Shown here: piece after piece, positions 57,078-64,000 of the stretch
Numbering within the stretch: the first letter of the stretch is position 1
How the letters are laid out: each line of letters begins with the position of its first letter
Assembly (NCBI GenBank): GCA_017626365.1
Contig: JAGAIV010000008.1
Span: 27,269 to 91,268 of the forward strand
Length of the DNA stretch: 64,000 bases
Source: Clostridia bacterium
Lineage (GTDB): Bacteria > Bacillota > Clostridia > TANB77 > CAG-508
Reading direction: 5' to 3'
The notes under the pieces: generated by a model
Seen by the model: the letters and a program-made list of their open reading frames with translations, nothing else
The model's database searches: none
Told to the model about the DNA's origin: nothing
Translations under genes and position numbers: made by a program

Positions 57078-57932
57078 ATGTTAGAAGTATTATTAGATAC
57101 ATTAAAAGATAGTATAAGATTAGTGCCATTTTTACTTGTGGCATATATAATAATGGAATATATTGAGCATAAGACTAGCGATAAAACAAAAGATATAATT
57201 CAAAAATCTGGAAAATTTGGACCTTTCTTAGGAAGCTTAGTAGGAATATTTCCGCAATGTGGTTTTTCGGCAATGGCAGCAAATCTTTATGCAGGAAGAA
57301 TTATTACTCTAGGAACATTAATTGCCATCTTTTTATCTACATCAGATGAAATGCTTCCAATACTTATATCAGAAGCAGCACCAATTGATACGATATTAAA
57401 AATATTAGCAGTAAAACTTGTTATTGGAATTATAGCAGGATTTGTTATAGATGTTGTTTTAAGAAAAATAACAAAACATGAAAAAGAAAATAAAATTTCA
57501 GAAGTATGCGAACACGAACATTGTCACTGTGAAGAAGAGGGAGTATTAAAATCTTCTTTAAAACATACAGCAAGTGTATTTATATATATTTTTATCATAT
57601 CATTAATTTTAAATGTGGTTATTTACTTTGTAGGAGAGGACAACCTAGCAAATTTAATTTTAAATAAACCAATATTAGGATCAGTAATTGCAGGCTTAAT
57701 TGGACTTATTCCAAACTGTGCATCATCTGTATTATTAACAAAACTATATTTATCAGAAGTAATCAATGTTTCTACTATGATAGCAGGTTTACTTGTGGGA
57801 GCAGGAGTTGGTATTCTGGTTCTTTGTAAAGTAAACAAAAATGCCAAAGAAAATGCAAAAATTATTACTTTACTATATGCAATTGGAGTAATTTCAGGAA
57901 TTCTATTAGAATTCATCGGAATTAAATTTTAA
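57078..57932 (+). CDS. putative heavy-metal/arsenic exporter, ArsP_2-like
   Basis: 284-residue membrane protein with about eight to ten helices in two similar halves, each with a Cys-containing loop: GIFPQCGFSAMAANLYAGR and GLIPNCASSVLLTKLYLSE. A His/Cys/Glu-rich cytoplasmic loop (CEHEHCHCEEEG) separates them. This is the pattern of the putative 10TM heavy-metal exporter family. Substrate unknown. AAAGGAGA precedes the ATG. Confidence 0.78.
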   Translation: MLEVLLDTLKDSIRLVPFLLVAYIIMEYIEHKTSDKTKDIIQKSGKFGPFLGSLVGIFPQCGFSAMAANLYAGRIITLGTLIAIFLSTSDEMLPILISEAAPIDTILKILAVKLVIGIIAGFVIDVVLRKITKHEKENKISEVCEHEHCHCEEEGVLKSSLKHTASVFIYIFIISLILNVVIYFVGEDNLANLILNKPILGSVIAGLIGLIPNCASSVLLTKLYLSEVINVSTMIAGLLVGAGVGILVLCKVNKNAKENAKIITLLYAIGVISGILLEFIGIKF

Positions 57933-57962
57933 AATAATATAAAAAATGAGAGGGGAATGAAA

Positions 57963-58673
57963 ATGAAAATTTATGTTCCTATGGATACATCAGAAATTGG
58001 AGAATATCTAGCTTATAAATGGAATGCAAAATTTAACTATTATATTTTCACGGAAGGAATTAATGTACTTTGTGGCATTTTTGTTATATTACTTGCATGT
58101 ATAAGTTGGGGAATATATATATTATTTTCATCATCTGTTTTTCCGGACGCTATCGAAAATGTAAAAAATCTATATCTATATGCAGGATTATTATCAGCAG
58201 GAATTATCACAGGATTAATTCTAATATTTAGTATATGGAGTAAAGATGAAAAGAAACTATTATCTCATATGATTTTTACATTAATTTTAACAGCTATAAC
58301 AATCATTACATTGTTAGGAACAAAGGCCTATATGAATACAATATATACACAAGAGAAATTTGAAGAATATTTTGAAGAATATTGCATGGACAATGAAATT
58401 TCAAAAGATGAAAAAGAAAAGGTGAGACAAGAATTTAACATATGGAGAGTAACGGTAGAGGGAAAAAATTTAAAAGATAAATATATAGAAGAAAATATGA
58501 AACTTTACCAAAAATTTACGATAAAATCATGGGTAAATTTAATCATTTTAATGTGTATTTTTATATTAAATATATATATGATAACTCAAATAATATCCAA
58601 AATTCATTACAAAAATATTTTAGAAAAGAATGACAATATTTTAGAAGATGATGAGATAAATGTGAAAATATAA
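57963..58673 (+). CDS. unknown four-helix membrane protein
   Basis: 236 residues with four hydrophobic segments (about 32-55, 72-92, 101-119, 182-205) and a charged stretch (EEYFEEYCMDNEISKDEKEK) between the third and fourth. No family recognised. ATG 57963 has GAGGGG eight bases upstream; ATG 57957 is too close to it. Probably co-transcribed with the exporter 30 bases upstream. Confidence 0.65.
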   Translation: MKIYVPMDTSEIGEYLAYKWNAKFNYYIFTEGINVLCGIFVILLACISWGIYILFSSSVFPDAIENVKNLYLYAGLLSAGIITGLILIFSIWSKDEKKLLSHMIFTLILTAITIITLLGTKAYMNTIYTQEKFEEYFEEYCMDNEISKDEKEKVRQEFNIWRVTVEGKNLKDKYIEENMKLYQKFTIKSWVNLIILMCIFILNIYMITQIISKIHYKNILEKNDNILEDDEINVKI

Positions 58674-58676
58674 ACC

Positions 58677-58710
58677 AAAAAGAGAATGCATCAAATTGCA
58701 TTCTCTTTTA
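58677..58710. terminator. bidirectional terminator before pflA
   Basis: AAAAGAGAATGCA and TGCATTCTCTTTT between convergent genes. Confidence 0.9.
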
Positions 58711-59444
58711 TTATAAACCTAATATTTCTTTTGCACGACTAATATCTTCATCAGTGGCAGGTCTTACATTTTCTAATTCGTAGGTAGCGCCAAGCTTTTC
58801 CCATTTAAATTTTCCCATATTATGATACTTTAGTAATTCTACTTTTTCTACTGTTTTTAAAGAGGAAAGAAAATCCTTTAGTTGCTCTAAATCTTCTTTA
58901 CTATCTGTAATATCAGGAATGATAACTTGTCTAATCCACATTGGCTTATTTTGTTCGCTTAAATACCTGGCGAAATCTAATTCTTTTTCATTCGAAAAAC
59001 CAACTAATTTTTTGCACTTTTGTGGATTAATATGTTTAATATCAAGTAAAAATAAATCACAAAGTTCGATAATTTCTTTTATTTTATCATTTAAATCTAC
59101 CATACCTGAAGTATCAATTGCAGTATGAATGTGCATTTTCTTTAATTCTTTTAATAAAGAAATTACAAAATCTTGTTGCAAAAGTGGTTCACCACCAGAA
59201 AGAGTAACACCGACCACCAGAGGCAGTAAAGTACGTTTCATAATGTGTTATTTTTTCAATTAAATTTTCTAAAGTAACCACTTCTCCGTGAGCAAGTATT
59301 CCAAGTATCACGATTATGGCAATATTTGCAACGAAGGTGACACCCTTGCATAAATATAACAAAACGAAGCCCTGGGCCATCAACCGTTCCCATTGTCTCA
59401 ATTGAATGAATTCTTGCCATATTTGTTCTATCAAATTTTTCCAT
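58711..59444 (-). CDS. pflA: pyruvate formate-lyase activating enzyme, needs two +1 shifts (CGGA, CGGT)
   Basis: Radical SAM glycyl-radical activase, 243 residues when both sites are recoded. Segment 1: [19 protein letters not shown] and [14 protein letters not shown] (4Fe-4S CX3CX2C). After CGGA at 59288-59285: [23 protein letters not shown]. After CGGT at 59212-59209: [14 protein letters not shown] and the rest ([19 protein letters not shown]). The second site sits inside SGGGVT-SGGEP, where the family has Gly. AGGAG is seven bases from ATG 59444. Three overlapping frames without recoding would leave no functional product. Confidence 0.95.
59209..59212 (-). other. CGGT recoding site 2 in pflA
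   Basis: Minus-strand in-frame CGG after GGT, followed by T. It lies in [14 protein letters not shown] is an invariant-type Gly in the family, the clearest evidence for Gly insertion. Confidence 0.95.
59285..59288 (-). other. CGGA recoding site 1 in pflA
   Basis: Minus-strand in-frame CGG at codon 53 after TCA, followed by A. The +1 frame gives S-G-E-V-V-T-L-E, where activases have a Gly-rich turn before the Thr. Confidence 0.9.
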
Positions 59445-59466
59445 AATTTTCTCCTAATATAATTGT

Positions 59467-59626
59467 AAGAACCCTCCGTCTTGCTTCGCAAGCCACCTCC
59501 CTTAAATAAAGGAGGCTTTACTCTACTATTCATACATTCAACAGGATGCTAGTGCTAGACCATAAATAGTAGAGTAAAGGCCCCTTTACCTAAGGGGGCT
59601 GTCGCCAAAGGCGACTGGGGGTTCTT
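59467..59626. mobile_element. MITE-like element between pflB and pflA
   Basis: 160 bases with imperfect terminal inverted repeats AAGAACCCTCCGTC (59467) and GACTGGGGGTTCTT (59613-59626). The subterminal pairs are CCTCCCTTAAAT.AAAGGAGG, GCTTCGCAAGC and GTCGCC.AAAGGCGAC, with an inner inverted repeat TTTACTCTACTATT/AATAGTAGAGTAAA. It is non-coding and more GC-rich than the region. The right end overlaps the pflB stop codon. Confidence 0.8.
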
Positions 59627-61860
59627 TAAATTCTTTCATGAATGGTTCTATGAATAACGTCTAATTGTTGTTCACGAGTTAATTTTGTAAAGTGTACTGC
59701 ATATCCAGAAACACGAATGGTAAGTTGAGGATATTTTTCAGGATGTTCCATAGCATCTTCTAATAAACTTCTATCAAATACATTTACATTAATATGATGA
59801 CCTTCTTTAGCAAAGTAACCATCTAACATAGAAACTAAATTATCGACTCTTTGGTTTTCATCTTTTCCTAAAGTTCCCGGAGTAATAGAGAAGGTATAAG
59901 AAATACCATCTTGTGAATATTCATATGGAAGTTTAGCGATTGAATTCATAACAGCTAAAGCACCATTTACATCTCTACCATGTATTGGGTTTGCACCAGG
60001 GCCAAAAGGTTCTCCTGCTCTTCTTCCATCCGGAGTATTTCCAGTTGCTTTTCCATAAACAACATTAGAAGTAATAGTCAAAATAGAAAGTGTTGTTTTA
60101 CTATTTCGGTAAGTTTGATATTTTTGTAATTTCTTTAAGAAAGTCTTTACTAAACTTACAGCAATATCATCCACACGGTCATCATCATTACCGAATTTTG
60201 GGAAATCTCCTTCTATTTCATAATCAGTAGCAAGACCAGTTTCATCACGAATTACTTTTACTCTTGCATATTTAATAGCAGATAAAGAATCAGCAACAAC
60301 AGAAAGTCCTGCAATACCACATGCCATTGTTCTTAAAATTTCTTGGTCATGTAATGCCATTTCGATTGCTTCATAAGAATATTTATCGTGCATATAATGA
60401 ATGGCATTTAATGCTTTCATATAAATTTTTGCTACATAATCCATCATAGTATCAAATTTTTCCATAACTTCATCATATTCTAAATATTCACTAGTAATTG
60501 GTTCAAATCTTGGAGTAATTTGTTTTCCAGAGATTTCATCTCTACCACCATTAATAGCATACAATAGAGTTTTAGCAAGGTTACATCTTGCACCAAAGAA
60601 TTGCATTTGTTTTCCAATTCTCATAGCAGATACACAACATGCAATACCATAGTCATCTCCCCAATATTTTCTCATTAAATCATCATTTTCATATTGAATG
60701 GAAGATGTTTTTATTGATAAATCAGCACAAAAGTCTTTAAATCCTTTAGGAAGTCTAGTAGACCAAAGCACTGTCATATTTGGTTCTGGTGCAGGACCTA
60801 AGTTTACTAAAGTATATAGCATACGATAAGAGTTTTTGGTTACTAAAGTTCTTCCATCGATTCCCATACCGCCAATGGATTCGGTTACCCATACTGGGTC
60901 TCCACTAAATAATTCATTATATTCTGGTGTTCTTAAAAATCTTACTAAACGTAATTTCATTACAAAATGGTCCATTAATTCTTGTGCTTGTTCTTCTGTT
61001 AAAGTACCATTTTCTAAATCTCTTTGAATATAGATGTCTAGGAAAGTAGAAGTTCTTCCTAAACTCATAGCAGCACCATTTTGGTCTTTTACGGCTGCAA
61101 GATAAGCAAAATAAGTCCATTGGATGGCTTCTTTTGCATTAGATGCAGGAGATGAAATATCAAATCCGTATTTGGAAGCCATTATTTTTAACTGTTCTAA
61201 TGCAGCTATTTGGTCATGAATCTCTTCACGTTCGTTAATAATTTTTTCGGTTAATACATCAATGTTTAGATTTTCTAATTCTTCTTTCTTTTCTGCAATT
61301 AAAGCATCTACACCATATAATGCAACACGTCTATAATCACCAATAATTCTTCCACGACCATAACCATCTGGAAGTCCTGTAATTAAGTGAGAACTTCTAG
61401 CAGCACGAATATCTGGAGTATATACACTAAATACACCATCATTATGCGTTCTACGAACTGTAGTAAATATTTGTTTTACTTGAGGGTCAACTTCTTTACC
61501 ATAAGCTGTACAAGATTTTTCTACAATCTTAATACCACCAAAAGGCATAATGGCTCTTTTTAGAGGTTTGTCCGTTTGAAGACCAACAATTTCTTCTAAA
61601 TTTTTATCAATATATCCTGCATCGTGTGCACTAATCGTAGAAATAGTTTTTGTATCAACATCTAGCACACCACCATTTTCCTTTTCTTTTTTATATAATT
61701 CTAAAACTTCATCCCAAAGCTTTTTTGTTTTTTCGGTAGGACCAGCCAAAAAGTCTGAATTTCCTTCAAAAGGTGTGTAATTTGTTTGAATAAAACTTCT
61801 TACATCAATTTCTTTTTTCCAGTCGCCATCTTTAAATCCTTTCCATTGTTCAAAATTCAT
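59626..61860 (-). CDS. pflB: pyruvate formate-lyase (formate C-acetyltransferase)
   Basis: Glycyl-radical enzyme of 744 residues converting pyruvate and CoA to acetyl-CoA and formate. Active Cys pair in [14 protein letters not shown], Gly radical site in [14 protein letters not shown] near the C-terminus, and N-terminal [27 protein letters not shown] precedes the ATG. The last codons (HERI) run into the MITE-like element, which may have replaced the original end. Indicates anaerobic fermentation. PflA is immediately downstream. Confidence 0.96.
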   Translation of the reverse strand: MNFEQWKGFKDGDWKKEIDVRSFIQTNYTPFEGNSDFLAGPTEKTKKLWDEVLELYKKEKENGGVLDVDTKTISTISAHDAGYIDKNLEEIVGLQTDKPLKRAIMPFGGIKIVEKSCTAYGKEVDPQVKQIFTTVRRTHNDGVFSVYTPDIRAARSSHLITGLPDGYGRGRIIGDYRRVALYGVDALIAEKKEELENLNIDVLTEKIINEREEIHDQIAALEQLKIMASKYGFDISSPASNAKEAIQWTYFAYLAAVKDQNGAAMSLGRTSTFLDIYIQRDLENGTLTEEQAQELMDHFVMKLRLVRFLRTPEYNELFSGDPVWVTESIGGMGIDGRTLVTKNSYRMLYTLVNLGPAPEPNMTVLWSTRLPKGFKDFCADLSIKTSSIQYENDDLMRKYWGDDYGIACCVSAMRIGKQMQFFGARCNLAKTLLYAINGGRDEISGKQITPRFEPITSEYLEYDEVMEKFDTMMDYVAKIYMKALNAIHYMHDKYSYEAIEMALHDQEILRTMACGIAGLSVVADSLSAIKYARVKVIRDETGLATDYEIEGDFPKFGNDDDRVDDIAVSLVKTFLKKLQKYQTYRNSKTTLSILTITSNVVYGKATGNTPDGRRAGEPFGPGANPIHGRDVNGALAVMNSIAKLPYEYSQDGISYTFSITPGTLGKDENQRVDNLVSMLDGYFAKEGHHINVNVFDRSLLEDAMEHPEKYPQLTIRVSGYAVHFTKLTREQQLDVIHRTIHERI

Positions 61861-62008
61861 AAAAAAACCTCCTTTTTATTTTTTAGTATTTCCATATTTC
61901 ATCATAACATAACAAAAACAGCAAATCAACCTAAAAATGCAAACAGGAAAAAAATTCAAGTAACCAAAAAGAAGGAAAAAGAATAAACTATCTTAAGGAG
62001 GGAATAAA

Positions 62009-62362
62009 ATGTGGGATTTTATTTACGCAGCACTCATTTGGACCCTTGCACTTTATGGATTATTTGAAATTATTAAAAATATTATATACATATGTTCCTA
62101 TACAAAATTACAATCAGACGGTATCTATATGATTATTGCCGTTAAAAATCAAGAAAAGAAAATAGAAGGATTTATGCGTTCTATATTATTTCGAATTCTA
62201 TATGGAAAAGAAGAATATATAAAAGATATTATAGTTGCAGATTTGGATTCACAAGATGAAACAAAGCAAATTTTAAACAGAATGAAACAAGACTATAAAA
62301 TGTTAAAGGTAACAAATTGGAAAGAATGTAAAGAAATGATTGAAGATGTGAAAGAAAGCTAA
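62009..62362 (+). CDS. small membrane-anchored protein, glycosyltransferase-like N-domain
   Basis: 117 residues with one N-terminal membrane segment (FIYAALIWTLALYGLFEIIK) and a soluble part (GIYMIIAVKNQEKKIEGFMR, IIVADLDSQDETKQIL) that looks like the first half of a GT-A fold (V-N-x-E...D-x-x-S-x-D). It is too short to be a full enzyme. Function unknown. AAGGAGG precedes the ATG. Confidence 0.6.
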   Translation: MWDFIYAALIWTLALYGLFEIIKNIIYICSYTKLQSDGIYMIIAVKNQEKKIEGFMRSILFRILYGKEEYIKDIIVADLDSQDETKQILNRMKQDYKMLKVTNWKECKEMIEDVKES

Positions 62363-62383
62363 AGTTGAATATTATATAATTAC

Positions 62384-62419
62384 AAAAAATCTAGTATAAT
62401 ATTGATACTAGATTTTTTT
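62384..62419. terminator. bidirectional terminator
   Basis: AAAAAATCTAGTAT and ATACTAGATTTTTTT between convergent genes. Confidence 0.85.
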
Positions 62420-62428
62420 GTTAATACT

Positions 62429-63425
62429 TTATTTATTCAATTTCTTCTTTAATCCATTGATTTGACTTAAAGGTAATCCAGTAATTTTTTTGACAAATTC
62501 AATGGTCATATTTTCTTTTAGTAGCTCAATAGCTATTTCTAATTTAGTCTGTTTATGTCCCTGTTCAATACCTTGTTCAATACCTTGTTCAATACCTTGC
62601 TCAATACCTTGCTCAATACCTTGCTCAATACCCTGTTCAACGCCTTCTTTCATACCCTTTTCGAAACCTTCTTTATGTCCTTTATCAAAGCCTCTTTCAA
62701 AACCAGCACTTATCGCAGTATTTTCTTCAATAATTGCTTTTTCACGCCATTCTGCAATTCGTCTTAAATGTTCATCTTGACTAATCTTATCTAATTTTTC
62801 TCCAGCTTGTTTTAATTCATCGTTTTCTTCCATCTTTTTAATCACCCTCTCAGAATTAGGATTATCCAGAAAGAATAACCAATCTAATAATTCATCATTC
62901 TCATTTTTAAGATTTGTTATCTTTGGTAATTCTATTATACGAATTTCTAACTTTTCTGTCAATATGGTCTTACGATATTTTTCTTCAATAATCTTCCAAG
63001 AGGTATGATATTCTAAGTTTTCTAGCCCCGTTACTAAAAAATCTGTAATTAAAATAACAATAGTTTTTTGTAAAGAACTATATTTCTTTCCGAGATTCTA
63101 ATTGTTTTGTATAAATTCTTCCCCAATAATATAAAATTCGTTCAATAATGGAATCTTGTCCTGCAACTTGCATTTCAATATTGCAATATTCAGAATTATT
63201 GATTTTAGCAATAATATCTAGAATACCCAATTTATCATTTAAATATTCTCTTCGTAAAATAGGATTTTTGCTTAAATCAATGCTATCGATTTTCTTCTTT
63301 AAAATAGCCTCTAAAAATTTAGAAGTAAACTTTTCACTTCCAACTTCACCAAACAAAGATTGAAAGACAACATCTAATTTAGGAGAAAGCCTAGTAAATT
63401 CTTGTAATTGTACAATATCATTCAT
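62429..63425 (-). CDS. Rpn-family PD-(D/E)XK nuclease, needs +1 shift at CGGA 63092
   Basis: Recombination-promoting nuclease (transposase_31 type), 331 residues after recoding. N-terminal LSPKLDVVFQSLFGE, then YLNDKLGILDIIAKINNSEYCNIEMQ (catalytic D...E-x-Q) and YYWGRIYTKQLES. CGGA at 63092-63089 read as one residue continues KKYSSLQKTIVILITDF, matching the family G-x-x-Y-x-x-L segment. The C-terminus carries GIEQ tetrapeptide repeats. ATG 63425 has AAAGGAAG upstream. Such proteins are often mobile or stress related. Confidence 0.9.
62561..62642 (-). repeat. 12-bp tandem repeat encoding GIEQ
   Basis: About six copies of a 12-base unit in the Rpn C-terminal region, nearly identical in DNA. 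A length-variable linker is common in this family. Confidence 0.9.
63089..63092 (-). other. CGGA recoding site in the Rpn gene
   Basis: Minus-strand in-frame CGG after TCT, followed by A. The +1 frame gives Q-L-E-S-G-K-K-Y-S-S-L; the Gly is conserved in Rpn proteins. Confidence 0.9.
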
Positions 63426-63813
63426 AAAACTTCCTTTCCAATTTTGTATAAACAAAATTAAATATAAATTTACACGAATTTAAAGCATATAAAAAATATT
63501 AAAAACCTCCTTTATAAAAAATTACAAACTTTTTCTTGGTTGGAAAATAGTAAGAATAAACTATTTTGAAATAAACCTTTTAAGAAAAAATAAATGAAAT
63601 AAAACATACACTAAAAATCGTGCATAACAGAATTAAAACATAAAACCGAAGAAAAAACAACAAAAAAATATTGACATTATTCGACAAATTTCGTAGCTTT
63701 TTTACAACTCGAAATTATGTAAAAACATTATATTCAAAAACCATCTATTTTATTGTTTTAGAGATATTGTATAGATATAATAAAACAAAAAATAGATAGG
63801 AGCAAAAGAAAAA
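63426..63813. other. A/T-rich intergenic region
   Basis: 388 bases without a supported gene. It holds the divergent starts of the Rpn gene and the pilin-like gene. TTGACA at about 63672 and TATAAT-like GATATAATAAAA at about 63774 are promoter-like. An isolated minus-strand AAAGGAGG near 63510 precedes only a two-codon ORF. Confidence 0.5.
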
Positions 63814-64000
63814 ATGAGAAAAGAAAAAGGAGTAACACTTACAGCATTAGTAATAACAATTATAGTAGTATTAATACTAGCAGGAATCACAATAAATTTA
63901 ACAGTAGGACAAGACGGAATAATAACAAAAGCACAACAAGCAGCAAAAGAAATGAAAAAAACAGAAATAAAAGATACAATGAAATTAGATATATTAACAG
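63814..64000 (+). CDS. type IV pilin-like protein, 5' part
   Basis: Cut by the window end. MRKEKG leader, then VTLTALVITIIVVLILAGI and GQDGIITKAQQAAKEMKK, the same N-terminal module as at 36392 and 47002. The rest is unknown. TAGGAGC precedes the ATG. Confidence 0.75.
   Translation, partial: MRKEKGVTLTALVITIIVVLILAGITINLTVGQDGIITKAQQAAKEMKKTEIKDTMKLDILT

Overview
The window comes from a low-GC, spore-forming member of the Clostridia, probably uncultivated. The support is a strongly A/T-biased codon usage, spoVA and spoVD genes, a BofC-like protein, a SCIFF peptide (a Clostridia hallmark), a DNPR-type (meso-DAP) MurE, and the infC-rpmI-rplT and rpsL-rpsG-fusA-tuf operons. I cannot name the species.

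Layout: 1-1.9 kb dusB end, a GerS/LolA-like protein, mazF. 2.0-11.2 kb division and cell-wall cluster mraZ-rsmH-ftsL-spoVD-murE-mraY-ftsW-murG. 11.4-19.2 kb DUF6514-like gene, topA, SWIM/SNF2 helicase, SCIFF peptide, trmFO. 19.3-21.9 kb a repeat-rich coiled-coil protein and a small membrane protein. 22-27 kb str operon and tuf. 27-33 kb a type I toxin-antitoxin locus, mtaD-like deaminase, NlpC/P60 hydrolase, comEC, bofC-like. 33-36 kb pgsA and clpE. 36-38.4 kb pilin-like gene and small proteins. 38.4-38.7 kb a second type I toxin-antitoxin locus. 38.7-42.4 kb infC operon, then a dodecin-spoVAC-spoVAD-spoVAE operon. 42.6-53.2 kb rsmB and a complete type IV pilus cluster. 53-58.7 kb ROK kinase, RNase J, small and membrane proteins. 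58.7-61.9 kb pflA-pflB split by a MITE-like element. 62-64 kb an Rpn-type nuclease and a third pilin-like gene.

The most important observation is a recoding signal. Nine otherwise intact conserved genes (GerS-like, mazF, rsmH, ftsW, murG, trmFO, comEC, pflA, Rpn) contain 12 places where the reading frame must move +1. Every one of the 12 falls at an in-frame CGG codon followed by A or T, and each restores family-conserved sequence if the four bases CGGN are read as one residue. Where the family is well known that residue is glycine (PflA SGGGVT-SGGEP, FtsW SVGVLLNIS, ComEC and Rpn sites). In my reading by eye, no other recognised gene here has an in-frame CGG. The bases before the sites are all different, so classical P-site slippage is unlikely. 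A frame-blind sequencing error would not always fall before a codon-aligned GGA or GGT. The simplest reading is natural quadruplet decoding of CGGN, perhaps by a tRNA-Gly with an enlarged anticodon loop. No tRNA gene is visible in this window.

Four small, monocistronic genes with unusual, more GC-rich codon use (SCIFF at 17.5 kb and unknown genes at 21.7, 37.2 and 56.6 kb) do carry CGG as an ordinary triplet, early in the ORF. In three of them quadruplet reading would hit a stop at once. They are either exceptions to the rule or genes gated by CGG decoding.

Two further systems stand out: two convergent, direct-repeat-flanked type I toxin-antitoxin loci of par/Fst architecture, each encoding a 22-residue hydrophobic peptide, and an eleven-copy ACAAAAGA array in the rsmH leader.
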